Below are positions 1 through 5,469 of a stretch of 5,469 bases of DNA, piece after piece (the stretch's first letter is position 1; each line of letters begins with the position of its first letter). The stretch comes from Burkholderiaceae bacterium. Lineage in GTDB: Bacteria > Pseudomonadota > Gammaproteobacteria > Burkholderiales > Burkholderiaceae. The DNA lies in NCBI GenBank assembly GCA_947373615.1, contig CANBYN010000139.1, forward strand, positions 1-5,469. The letters are read 5' to 3'. A program made the position numbers and the translations under genes. The notes beneath the pieces were generated by a model. The model saw nothing but the letters and a program-made list of their open reading frames with translations. It searched no databases and was not told the DNA's origin.

Positions 1-1437
1 CCAGAAGAAGATATTGGTCAAATTCTAGCCACTACTGAAGCCTCTGAAGATATTTCATTTAAAGCGATGTTGGCCTTGCAGGACCAGGCAGCAGCCCTAG
101 TAAATTCTGATCCCAATGTCGATAGCTCAATCTCCGTTATTGGCGGCGGCGCTAGTTCAGGCACCAATACCGGGCGAATCTTTATCATCCTAAAACCTAA
201 AGCAGACCGCGAAAAGATGGCAAAAGTGATGGAAAGCTTACGCGCTAAATTCAAGGAGCTGCCAGGTCTTCAAGTGTATATGCGCCCTGTACAAAATTTA
301 CAGCTTGGGGGGAAGAACAGTAAAAGTCGTTATCAATATACTTTGCAAAGTGTAGGCTTTGAAGGAGTTAATGAATGGGCTGATAAGCTCATGCAGAAAA
401 TGCGTACTGACCCCATGTTCCGCGATGTCACTAGCGACTCGCAACTCAAAGGCCTGAATGTGCGCATTGATATTAACCGCGAAAAAGCAGCTAATGCAGG
501 AGTAACTATTGCCGATATTCGGACCGCACTTTACGACTCCTATGGCGAACGTCAGGTTTCCACTATCTATACCCCTGTTAATACGTACTATGCAATTCTT
601 GAGACTGCTGAAGAAGATCGTCAATATGAAGCTGATTTAAATAAAGTATTTGTGCGCGGTCGTGCAACTGACAAACTAATCCCTCTCTCTAGTGTTGCTA
701 CATTTGTGAGATCTGTTGGACCTACAGCAGTAAATCATCAAGGACAGATTCCAGCGGTCACTCTTTCTTTCAACTTGGCGCCCGATATCTTCTTGGGTGA
801 TGCAACTAAAAAAATTGAAAGCTACACAAAAGAAATTGGTCTACCACCATCGATCATTACGAGCTATGGCGGCGATGCGGCGGTATTTAAGAGCAATCAA
901 TCAGGCCAGCTGATTCTCATCCTTTCAGCACTTGGAGTGATTTATATTTTGCTTGGCGTTTTGTATGAAAGCTATATCCACCCATTAACTATTTTGGCAG
1001 GGCTTCCATCTGCTGCAATCGGCGCGATTTTAGCTCTTAGAATTTTTGGTTTTGAGTTAACGATTGTTGCCTCGATCGGCATTTTGCTACTCATTGGCAT
1101 TGTGAAGAAAAATGCGATTTTAATGATCGACTTTGCATTAGATGCCCAACGCAATCAAGGAATGGCCCCAGAAAAAGCGATTCGCGAAGCCTGCATACTG
1201 CGATTCCGCCCAATCATGATGACTACTGTTGCTGCATTAATGGGCGCCCTACCGATTGCTTTTGGTTTAGGTGCTGGAGCTGAGTTACGCCAGCCATTAG
1301 GCATTAGCGTAGCCGGTGGTTTGATCTTCTCTCAATTTGTTACCTTAATTATTACTCCAGTAATTTATCTTTATCTTGATAGATATGCGGGCAATGGACC
1401 AATGGATATTCCCGCTTCCGTTCTTGAGGGTACTTAA
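1..1437 (+). CDS. RND multidrug efflux permease, MdtB/MdtC-like, C-terminal half (5' truncated)
   Basis: This is the inner-membrane permease of a proton-driven tripartite efflux pump of the HAE-1 RND family. The frame is open from base 1, so 478 residues are visible, about half of a typical protein of a little over 1,000; the first Met in view (base 67) is internal. The fragment opens in the family motif PEEDIGQI, just after TM7. The second porter and docking domains follow, with YGERQVSTIY near residue 181, then TM8-TM12 at about 303-322, 327-351, 353-379, 405-426 and 433-460. The TM10 motif GIVKKNAILMIDFA carries K370, and RFRPIMMTT carries R401 and T408; these match AcrB K940, R971 and T978 of the proton relay. 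The Asp pair of TM4 lies outside the window. KKNAI and RQVSTIY favour the MdtB/MdtC branch over AcrB. The membrane-fusion partner and any second permease would be upstream. The stop overlaps the dnaQ start. The family is certain; the substrate is unknown. Confidence 0.95.
   Translation, partial: PEEDIGQILATTEASEDISFKAMLALQDQAAALVNSDPNVDSSISVIGGGASSGTNTGRIFIILKPKADREKMAKVMESLRAKFKELPGLQVYMRPVQNLQLGGKNSKSRYQYTLQSVGFEGVNEWADKLMQKMRTDPMFRDVTSDSQLKGLNVRIDINREKAANAGVTIADIRTALYDSYGERQVSTIYTPVNTYYAILETAEEDRQYEADLNKVFVRGRATDKLIPLSSVATFVRSVGPTAVNHQGQIPAVTLSFNLAPDIFLGDATKKIESYTKEIGLPPSIITSYGGDAAVFKSNQSGQLILILSALGVIYILLGVLYESYIHPLTILAGLPSAAIGAILALRIFGFELTIVASIGILLLIGIVKKNAILMIDFALDAQRNQGMAPEKAIREACILRFRPIMMTTVAALMGALPIAFGLGAGAELRQPLGISVAGGLIFSQFVTLIITPVIYLYLDRYAGNGPMDIPASVLEGT
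1426..1436 (+). promoter_or_regulatory. Ribosome binding site of dnaQ inside the efflux permease gene
   Basis: GAGGG at 1426-1430 lies six bases before the ATG at 1437 and lies entirely within the last codons of the upstream permease gene. The stop and start share one base (TAATG, 1435-1439). This geometry fixes the dnaQ start and suggests that ribosomes finishing the pump can reinitiate on dnaQ. Confidence 0.75.
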
Positions 1438-2147
1438 TGCGTCAAGTCATCCTCGATACTGAAACCACAGGATTAAATCCTGCTACTGGTGACCGCATTA
1501 TTGAGATCGGTTGCGTGGAAATGGTCGGACGTCGTTTAACTGACCGCACTTTTCATTACTACATTAACCCTGAGCGCGATATCGATGCAGGCGCCTTTGC
1601 CGTTCATGGTCTTTCTAGAGAATTCCTGTCCGATAAACCTATCTTTGCCAATATCGTAGAACAGCTGATTGAGTTTGTGGATGGCGCAGAAATCGTTATT
1701 CATAACGCTGCGTTTGACTTAGGATTTCTTGATAATGAATTTGCCTTATTAAAGCGACCTCCATTTAGAAATCTTGCTTCCAAGGTTACCGATACCTTGC
1801 TTGATGCGCGCCAAATGTTTCCAGGAAAACGAAACTCTTTAGATGCGCTTTGCGAACGCTTTTCCATCAGCAATAAACACCGCACTCTTCACGGCGCACT
1901 ATTAGACGCACAACTGTTGGCGGAAGTTTATGTAGCCATGACAAGAGGTCAGGAAGATCTCTCGATTGATCTCATTGATTACACAGTAGGCGTTGATGCC
2001 TCTGGTCACACCAAAGCATTACCAGGCAATTTAAAAGTTTTCGCTGCAAGCAACGAGGATCTTGCACAACATGAAATAATCTTAAATGAGATCGCCAAGG
2101 AAAGTAAAAAGGACCCCGTATGGAGTCCTTTAAGTACCGCTAGTTAA
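1437..2147 (+). CDS. dnaQ: DNA polymerase III epsilon subunit (3'-5' proofreading exonuclease)
   Basis: This is the proofreading subunit of the replicative polymerase, which removes misincorporated bases 3'-5' while bound to the alpha subunit and the sliding clamp. It has 236 residues, against 243 in E. coli. All DEDDh catalytic residues are visible: D7 and E9 in DTETTG, D94 in HNAAFDLGFLDNE, and H152 and D157 in TLHGALLDAQ. KVTDTL and FPGKRNSLDALC are nearly as in E. coli. Q172-E-D-L-S-I aligns with the E. coli clamp-binding hexapeptide (QTSMAF) and fits the Q-x-D/S-L pattern. The C-terminal tail (VFAASNEDLAQHE to VW) aligns with the alpha-binding tail of E. coli epsilon, so this is a genuine polymerase subunit and not a stand-alone exonuclease. 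The ATG at 1437 has a good ribosome binding site and gives an N-terminus like E. coli's. It overlaps the efflux permease by one base and converges on the dehydrogenase gene, with 8 bp between stops. Its own strand shows no good terminator. Confidence 0.96.
   Translation: MRQVILDTETTGLNPATGDRIIEIGCVEMVGRRLTDRTFHYYINPERDIDAGAFAVHGLSREFLSDKPIFANIVEQLIEFVDGAEIVIHNAAFDLGFLDNEFALLKRPPFRNLASKVTDTLLDARQMFPGKRNSLDALCERFSISNKHRTLHGALLDAQLLAEVYVAMTRGQEDLSIDLIDYTVGVDASGHTKALPGNLKVFAASNEDLAQHEIILNEIAKESKKDPVWSPLSTAS
2101..2131 (-). terminator. Intrinsic terminator of the dehydrogenase gene, embedded in the dnaQ coding end
   Basis: Read on the minus strand, the arms AAAGGACUCC and GGGGUCCUUU form a 10-bp stem (one U-G wobble) around the tetraloop AUAC. 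The 3' arm runs straight into UUUUU and then ACUUU. The stem begins 24 bases past the dehydrogenase stop. On the plus strand the wobble becomes a C-A mismatch and the downstream sequence is UUUAAGUACC, so the element is a much better terminator for minus-strand transcripts. It lies wholly within the last codons of dnaQ. Confidence 0.8.
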
Positions 2148-2155
2148 CCGTTGAT

Positions 2156-3247
2156 TTAAACTGCATCGGCAATCGCCTTGCCCAATTCATCCGTCTTAGC
2201 TGTGCCACCCAAGTCAGGCGTTAAAGGCGCATGACCAACTCCAGCCACTAATACTTTTTCAATTGCTGAAAATATCGCAGCACCCGCTTCTGGATATCCG
2301 AGATGATCTAACATCATTGCACCACTCCAGATCTGGCCAATTGGATTTGCGATCATCTTGCCGAAGATATCAGGCGCAGAACCATGAACTGGCTCAAATA
2401 GTGAAGGGAATTTACCTTCTGGGTTAATGCTTCCTGATGGGGCAACCGCAATTGTTCCAGTGCATGCTGGACCCAAGTCCGATAGGATATCGCCAAAGAG
2501 ATTACTTGCCACAACGACATCAAAGCGATCGGGATTCATAACGAAGTGAGCCGCCAAAATATCAATGTGATATTTATCGGTTCGGATATCGGCATAATTC
2601 TTAGACATCGCCTCAACACGTTCATCCCAGTAAGGCATGGTGATGGCAATACCGTTGGATTTTGTCGCAGAAGTAAGGTGCTTCTTAGGGCGGCTCTGGG
2701 CTAAATCAAATGCATACTTCAAAATACGATCAACACCTTGTCTGGTGAAAATAGATTCTTGAATCACAAACTCGCGGTCGGTATCGGGAAACATTTTTCC
2801 ACCAACGCTTGAGTATTCACCTTCGGTGTTTTCGCGAACGACAAAGAAATCGATGTCCCCAGGCTTGCGATTGGCTAATGGACATGGCACACCTGGCAAT
2901 AATCGCACTGGACGTAAGTTCACATACTGATCAAAGCCACGACGAAACTGAATCAAACTACCCCAAAGAGATACATGGTCTGGAAGAATATTGGGCATAC
3001 CTACAGCGCCAAAGAAAATGGCATCGTATTTCATGAGGGTATCAAACCAATCGTCCGGCATCATCTTGCCATGCTTGAGGTAATAGTCGCAACTAGCAAA
3101 ATCAAAATGGTCGAACTGCATACCAATGCCAAATTTACGATTGGCGGCCTCAAGAGCCCGCAAACCTTCCGGCATAACTTCTTTACCGATGCCGTCCCCT
3201 GGAATTACAGCGATTTTTGGATTTTTAAATATTTTCTTTGCGTTCAT
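2156..3247 (-). CDS. ttuC: Tartrate dehydrogenase / D-malate dehydrogenase (decarboxylating), isocitrate/isopropylmalate dehydrogenase family
   Basis: This is a cytoplasmic metal-dependent beta-decarboxylating dehydrogenase. Known TtuC and DmlA enzymes oxidise tartrate or D-malate with NAD+. The 363 residues match those subfamilies (about 360). Visible motifs in order: IPGDGIGKEV at 15-24; substrate-binding arginines R102, R112 (NLRP) and R138; NTEGEYSSVGG with catalytic Y145; K196 in TKSNG; metal-binding D229, D253 and D257; the family signature from N249 (NLFGDILSD); and the cofactor loop EPVHGSAPDIFGKMIANP at 285-302. The substrate region (LWGSLIQFRRGFDQYVNLRP) looks TtuC/DmlA-like and unlike LeuB, but D-malate versus tartrate cannot be decided by eye. 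The ATG at 3247 sits just before the first conserved strand; an in-frame stop lies further upstream and the Shine-Dalgarno match is poor. A weak promoter candidate (TTGTAA, 16 bp, TAAAAA on the minus strand, 3298 to 3271) lies in the gap after the sprT-like gene, so transcription may start there or read through. A strong terminator follows. Confidence 0.9.
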   Translation of the reverse strand: MNAKKIFKNPKIAVIPGDGIGKEVMPEGLRALEAANRKFGIGMQFDHFDFASCDYYLKHGKMMPDDWFDTLMKYDAIFFGAVGMPNILPDHVSLWGSLIQFRRGFDQYVNLRPVRLLPGVPCPLANRKPGDIDFFVVRENTEGEYSSVGGKMFPDTDREFVIQESIFTRQGVDRILKYAFDLAQSRPKKHLTSATKSNGIAITMPYWDERVEAMSKNYADIRTDKYHIDILAAHFVMNPDRFDVVVASNLFGDILSDLGPACTGTIAVAPSGSINPEGKFPSLFEPVHGSAPDIFGKMIANPIGQIWSGAMMLDHLGYPEAGAAIFSAIEKVLVAGVGHAPLTPDLGGTAKTDELGKAIADAV

Positions 3248-3302
3248 GAATGAAATGTCTCGTTGAATTGTTTTTATGAAAGAACTTCGATTTTACAAAT
3301 AT

Positions 3303-3965
3303 CTAGCTAATAGCCCTACGGATTTCATCTGGGGCAGGCTTGGCGCCTTTGCCAACTGACTCACTGTCGTAGTTTTCTGTATTTTCAATGGTCTCAGGAG
3401 TCGCCTCAACCATCCGAATATTGTCTTTTGGACAGATTGGAGCACCATAACTAGCCCATTTTTTAAGCAAAGTTACCTCATAGCCGCATTGACCGCACTT
3501 GGCCTTACTACGACTGGCATTACTCGGTCTTGGTGGAGGGAAGACAATCGCCTGATGGGGGTATGGGCCCAATTCCCGGCTAATCATCATGAGTTTTACG
3601 GTCAACTCTTCAGTGGCATGAGCCATTCTGGTCGGTCCCTCAAGGCCAACCGTTTGAGCAATGCCCTTGAAATCCTCCCCATGACCACTAAAGCAATCGT
3701 CTACCGCATGGCAAAGCTCATGAACCAAAGTATCAAGTAATTGGACTGGCTCATCTAGTTTTGGGGATATAAAAATCTCATTTACCCCGCCTCCGGAACG
3801 TTCGCGGGGCCAACATTGACCCAAGGTTGTTCTAGGGCTGCTAGAAGCTGGAAATCCACAGGAAACTCTAACAGGAGGTATAGCGTAGCCAGCTTTGGAA
3901 AATACCGGTTCTAGGTGCCTTACAGCGTCTTCTAGCCATGCCTCACGTACTGTATGTTGCTTCAT
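3303..3965 (-). CDS. SprT-like zinc metallopeptidase domain protein with C-terminal zinc-ribbon-like segment
   Basis: This is a predicted cytoplasmic zinc protein of the SprT-like family, 220 residues against 165 for E. coli SprT. The zincin site is clear: H82-E83-L-C-H86 in LDTLVHELCHAVD, with a third likely ligand H95 in GHGEDFK. Upstream, TLGQCWPRER and EIFISPKL (about 47-70) form the block that precedes HExxH in this family. A Zn-ribbon-like segment follows: C157-x2-C160 and then C178 in APICPKDN, where a fourth Cys would be expected but K-D is found. The last 35 residues are acidic to polar and probably disordered. Eukaryotic Spartan uses the same fold to cut DNA-protein crosslinks, but the bacterial role is not established and I do not assign one. 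The start is firm: ATG at 3965, an in-frame TGA 21 bases upstream and no alternative start codon between, with a weak Shine-Dalgarno. The dehydrogenase gene follows on the same strand; the amidase gene diverges from it. Confidence 0.85.
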   Translation of the reverse strand: MKQHTVREAWLEDAVRHLEPVFSKAGYAIPPVRVSCGFPASSSPRTTLGQCWPRERSGGGVNEIFISPKLDEPVQLLDTLVHELCHAVDDCFSGHGEDFKGIAQTVGLEGPTRMAHATEELTVKLMMISRELGPYPHQAIVFPPPRPSNASRSKAKCGQCGYEVTLLKKWASYGAPICPKDNIRMVEATPETIENTENYDSESVGKGAKPAPDEIRRAIS

Positions 3966-4011
3966 CTTTGCATTTATCTTTAATCAAATTTCTGAGTCGT
4001 AAAACGGTAAA

Positions 4012-4040
4012 TTGCGATCATACGCCACCAAAAGTAGAAT
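4012..4040 (+). promoter_or_regulatory. Candidate sigma-70 promoter for the amidase gene (possibly leaderless transcript)
   Basis: TTGCGA (4012-4017, four of six consensus bases) and TAGAAT (4035-4040, five of six) are separated by exactly 17 bases in the 81-bp divergent spacer. Seven bases after the -10 comes the A of the amidase ATG at 4047, so a normal start site would give an mRNA with little or no leader. This is a motif match by eye only. The opposite strand carries TATGAT at 4022-4017 as a possible -10 for the sprT-like gene, without a convincing -35. Confidence 0.35.
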
Positions 4041-4046
4041 AGGCAG

Positions 4047-5357
4047 ATGAAAGATCTAGAAAGCCTCAGCGCCACACAAGCCATCAAGGCTCTCTCTCGG
4101 CGAGAAATCAAAGCTACAGACTTACTACGATCTTGTTTAGACCGAATAGGCCAAAGAGAAACTTTAACGAAGGCATGGTCTAGCCTTGGCAAAGAAAATG
4201 CTCTGACATGCGCCAAAGCGCTAGATAAAGGTCCAATTAGAGGTCTATTACATGGCTTGCCCATTGGAGTCAAAGATTTGTACGACACCTATGATCTACC
4301 TACTTCTTATGGGTCCCCTATTTACACAAATCATTACCCAAGTACCGATGCGGTTTCAGTTGCCTTAATGCGCCAAGCTGGGGGCATTATTTTAGGGAAA
4401 ACCGTTACCACCGAATTTGCGACCTTTAAAAGTGCCATCACCACCAACCCTCATGACATTGGTCATACGCCAGGTGGATCTTCAAGCGGTTCAGCAGCAG
4501 CGGTTGCTGACTTTATGGTGCCATTGGCTACAGGAAGTCAAACAGCAGGATCCATCATTCGCCCTGCTTCTTTTTGTGGGATCGTCGGATTTAAGCCTAG
4601 CTTAGGCAAAATCAGTATTGCTGGCGTCAAAAGTTTATCCATCACTCTTGATACGATGGGTTGTTTTGGCAGAACCGTTGGAGATGTTGCGCTAGGGGTT
4701 GCCGCTATGAGCGGAGATCATCGACTAGCCGAAGTAGAATCACTTCATAACAAACCACGCATTGGAATTTGTAAAACATCAAGCTGGTCAAGCGCCCAAA
4801 AAGAAACAATCACAGCAATCGCCATTGCAAGACATGTCGCAGAATCAATCTCCAAGGGAACCGTTATCGATCTGAGACTACCCAAGGAATGTGATGGGCT
4901 TACTGAAGCGCAAGCCCGAATCATGCTTTCCGAAATCTCGCGTAGCTTAGCATTTGAGCGCGAACGTTTTCCTAAAAAGTTAAGTCCGCAATTATTAAAA
5001 AATTTGAGCGATGGCGCCAACATATCTTATGAGCAATATGCAAAAGATCTCACGTTCGCCAGTAAGGCAAAAGACGGTGTTGCAGCATTGTTTAATAGTG
5101 AAATTGATATATTAATTGCCCCTAGCGCACCAGGAGAAGCGCCGGCCATTAAAGATGGTACTGGTGATCCCATTTTTTGCAGAGGATGGACTTTATTAGG
5201 CTTACCGTGCATTAACCTAAATATCACATCAGGGGCAAATGGGTTACCTGTTGGCATTCAGTTAATTGCTGGCCCTGGCAAAGATCACTTTTTATTAAGC
5301 GCAGCTAAAACATTTGCATTAGCGTTGCCCGATCCCGTTTTAAGAGATCAGGCCTAA
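4047..5357 (+). CDS. Amidase-signature family hydrolase (substrate unknown)
   Basis: This cytoplasmic enzyme is predicted to hydrolyse a carboxamide to acid and ammonia (or amine). The Ser-cisSer-Lys triad is visible: K76 in GLPIGVKD, S145 in PGGSSSGSAAAV and S169 in GSQTAGSIIRPASFCG; the 24-residue spacing of the serines is as in GatA and FAAH. VGFKPSLGKIS follows, and the C-terminal block FCRGWTLLGLPCINL...GLPVGIQLI is typical. At 436 residues it is shorter than GatA (about 480). It has GSQTAGS where GatA has GSDTGGS, and no gatB or gatC is adjacent, so it is unlikely to be the tRNA amidotransferase subunit. There is no signal peptide. The start is constrained by an in-frame TAG at 4035, and the N-terminus (LSATQAIKALSRREI) is the usual one; only a weak AGG lies too close to the ATG for a normal ribosome binding site. 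It diverges from the sprT-like gene and converges on a probable Bug/TctC gene, a common neighbour type for catabolic enzymes in Burkholderiales. Confidence 0.92.
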   Translation: MKDLESLSATQAIKALSRREIKATDLLRSCLDRIGQRETLTKAWSSLGKENALTCAKALDKGPIRGLLHGLPIGVKDLYDTYDLPTSYGSPIYTNHYPSTDAVSVALMRQAGGIILGKTVTTEFATFKSAITTNPHDIGHTPGGSSSGSAAAVADFMVPLATGSQTAGSIIRPASFCGIVGFKPSLGKISIAGVKSLSITLDTMGCFGRTVGDVALGVAAMSGDHRLAEVESLHNKPRIGICKTSSWSSAQKETITAIAIARHVAESISKGTVIDLRLPKECDGLTEAQARIMLSEISRSLAFERERFPKKLSPQLLKNLSDGANISYEQYAKDLTFASKAKDGVAALFNSEIDILIAPSAPGEAPAIKDGTGDPIFCRGWTLLGLPCINLNITSGANGLPVGIQLIAGPGKDHFLLSAAKTFALALPDPVLRDQA

Positions 5358-5358
5358 C

Positions 5359-5370
5359 TAGTTCGAACTA
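5359..5370. repeat. Perfect 12-bp palindrome at the convergent junction
   Basis: TAGTTCGAACTA is its own reverse complement. It begins two bases past the amidase stop and ends with the stop codon (TAG on the minus strand) of the gene at the right edge. No T-run follows on either strand, so it does not look like an intrinsic terminator. It could be a protein site or chance. Confidence 0.4.
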
Positions 5371-5469
5371 ATCAAGAGTGATATTGGCTGACTTAATTGC
5401 TTTGTGCCAATACGGCAACTCTTTTTTGAGTAATGCATCCATGGCCATGGGGTTGAGATAACGTACCTC
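5368..5469 (-). CDS. Probable Bug/TctC-family tripartite tricarboxylate transporter binding protein, C-terminal end (partial)
   Basis: A minus-strand reading frame enters from the right edge and stops at TAG (5370-5368), giving the last 33 residues of a protein. The fragment has a Bug-like C-terminal helix and strand: MDALLKKELPYWHKAIKSA followed by NITLD. Bug (TctC) proteins, periplasmic receptors for organic acids and other small solutes that are very numerous in Burkholderiales, commonly end in a pattern like F...L..E...W...I+.A.I.LD. The match is by pattern only and the fragment is short, so the family call is tentative, although a coding end here is likely: the codons stay open to the edge and end 10 bp from the amidase stop. 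If correct, it may supply a substrate to the neighbouring enzymes, but no partner is shown. Confidence 0.5.
   Translation of the reverse strand, partial: EVRYLNPMAMDALLKKELPYWHKAIKSANITLD

Noticed and set aside
2156..3247. 3-isopropylmalate dehydrogenase (LeuB) as identity for the dehydrogenase.
   Set aside because: The substrate-loop sequence (LWGSLIQFRRGFDQYVNLRP) and the DYYLKHGKMMPDDW segment fit the tartrate/D-malate subfamily better, and no leuCD genes are adjacent.
2975..3253. Plus-strand open frame of 92 codons opposite the start of the dehydrogenase gene.
   Set aside because: It is antisense to the highly conserved N-terminal region of the dehydrogenase, and its translation resembles no family.
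3489..3740. Plus-strand open frame of 83 codons opposite the sprT-like gene.
   Set aside because: It lies fully antisense to a gene with clear zincin motifs and has no recognisable domain or start signal; it is a shadow frame.
3946..3975. Four-codon mini-frame (ATG CAA AGA TGA, minus strand) whose stop overlaps the start of the sprT-like gene as ATGA.
   Set aside because: It has no ribosome binding site of its own worth the name, and such short frames arise by chance in AT-rich spacers; there is no evidence that it is translated.
4745..5023. Minus-strand open frame of 92 codons inside the amidase gene.
   Set aside because: It is opposite a well-supported amidase coding region, with no motif and no ribosome binding site; treated as a shadow.
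5327..5353. Imperfect hairpin at the end of the amidase gene (GCC-GATC paired with GATC-GGC, one mismatch, 11-base loop).
   Set aside because: The stem is short and interrupted, the loop is large and no U-tract follows; too weak to call a terminator.
4047..5357. GatA, the Glu-tRNA(Gln) amidotransferase subunit A, as identity for the amidase.
   Set aside because: The protein is shorter than GatA, has GSQTAGS in place of GSDTGGS, and has no gatB or gatC beside it.

Overview
The window looks like chromosomal DNA of a small-genome, moderate-GC betaproteobacterium of the Burkholderiaceae; Polynucleobacter or a close relative is my best guess. This is an inference. It rests on an AT-leaning base composition (judged by eye), very compact gene packing, and the gene mix: an MdtB/MdtC-like RND pump, an E. 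coli-like DnaQ, a TtuC/DmlA-type dehydrogenase, an amidase-signature enzyme and a probable Bug/TctC-type binding protein. No rRNA, tRNA, CRISPR array, insertion sequence or prophage signature is visible.

Layout. Positions 1-1437 (+) hold the C-terminal half of an RND efflux permease that runs in from the left edge. Its stop codon overlaps by one base the start of dnaQ (1437-2147, +), the proofreading subunit of DNA polymerase III. dnaQ converges on a tartrate/D-malate dehydrogenase gene (2156-3247, -). The intrinsic terminator of the dehydrogenase gene is embedded in the last codons of dnaQ. Upstream of the dehydrogenase and on the same strand lies a SprT-like zinc metallopeptidase gene (3303-3965, -). 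An 81-bp divergent spacer separates it from an amidase-signature hydrolase gene (4047-5357, +). This spacer carries a candidate promoter placed so that the amidase mRNA could be leaderless. The amidase converges, with a 10-bp gap, on the C-terminal end of another minus-strand gene at the right edge (5368-5469), probably a Bug/TctC-family solute-binding protein.

How the genes relate. Three modules are visible: pump plus dnaQ (translationally coupled), sprT-like plus dehydrogenase (co-directional, 57 bp between reading frames), and the amidase facing the binding-protein gene. The dehydrogenase, amidase and Bug-like gene fit catabolism of small organic acids or amides, but nothing in the sequence identifies a shared substrate. 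There is no gap over 300 bases without a gene.

I see no convincing undescribed multi-gene system here. The points most worth a second look are the overlap of a proofreading gene with a drug pump, the strand-polarised terminator hidden in the dnaQ tail, the possible leaderless amidase mRNA, and the SprT-like protein with an incomplete zinc ribbon.
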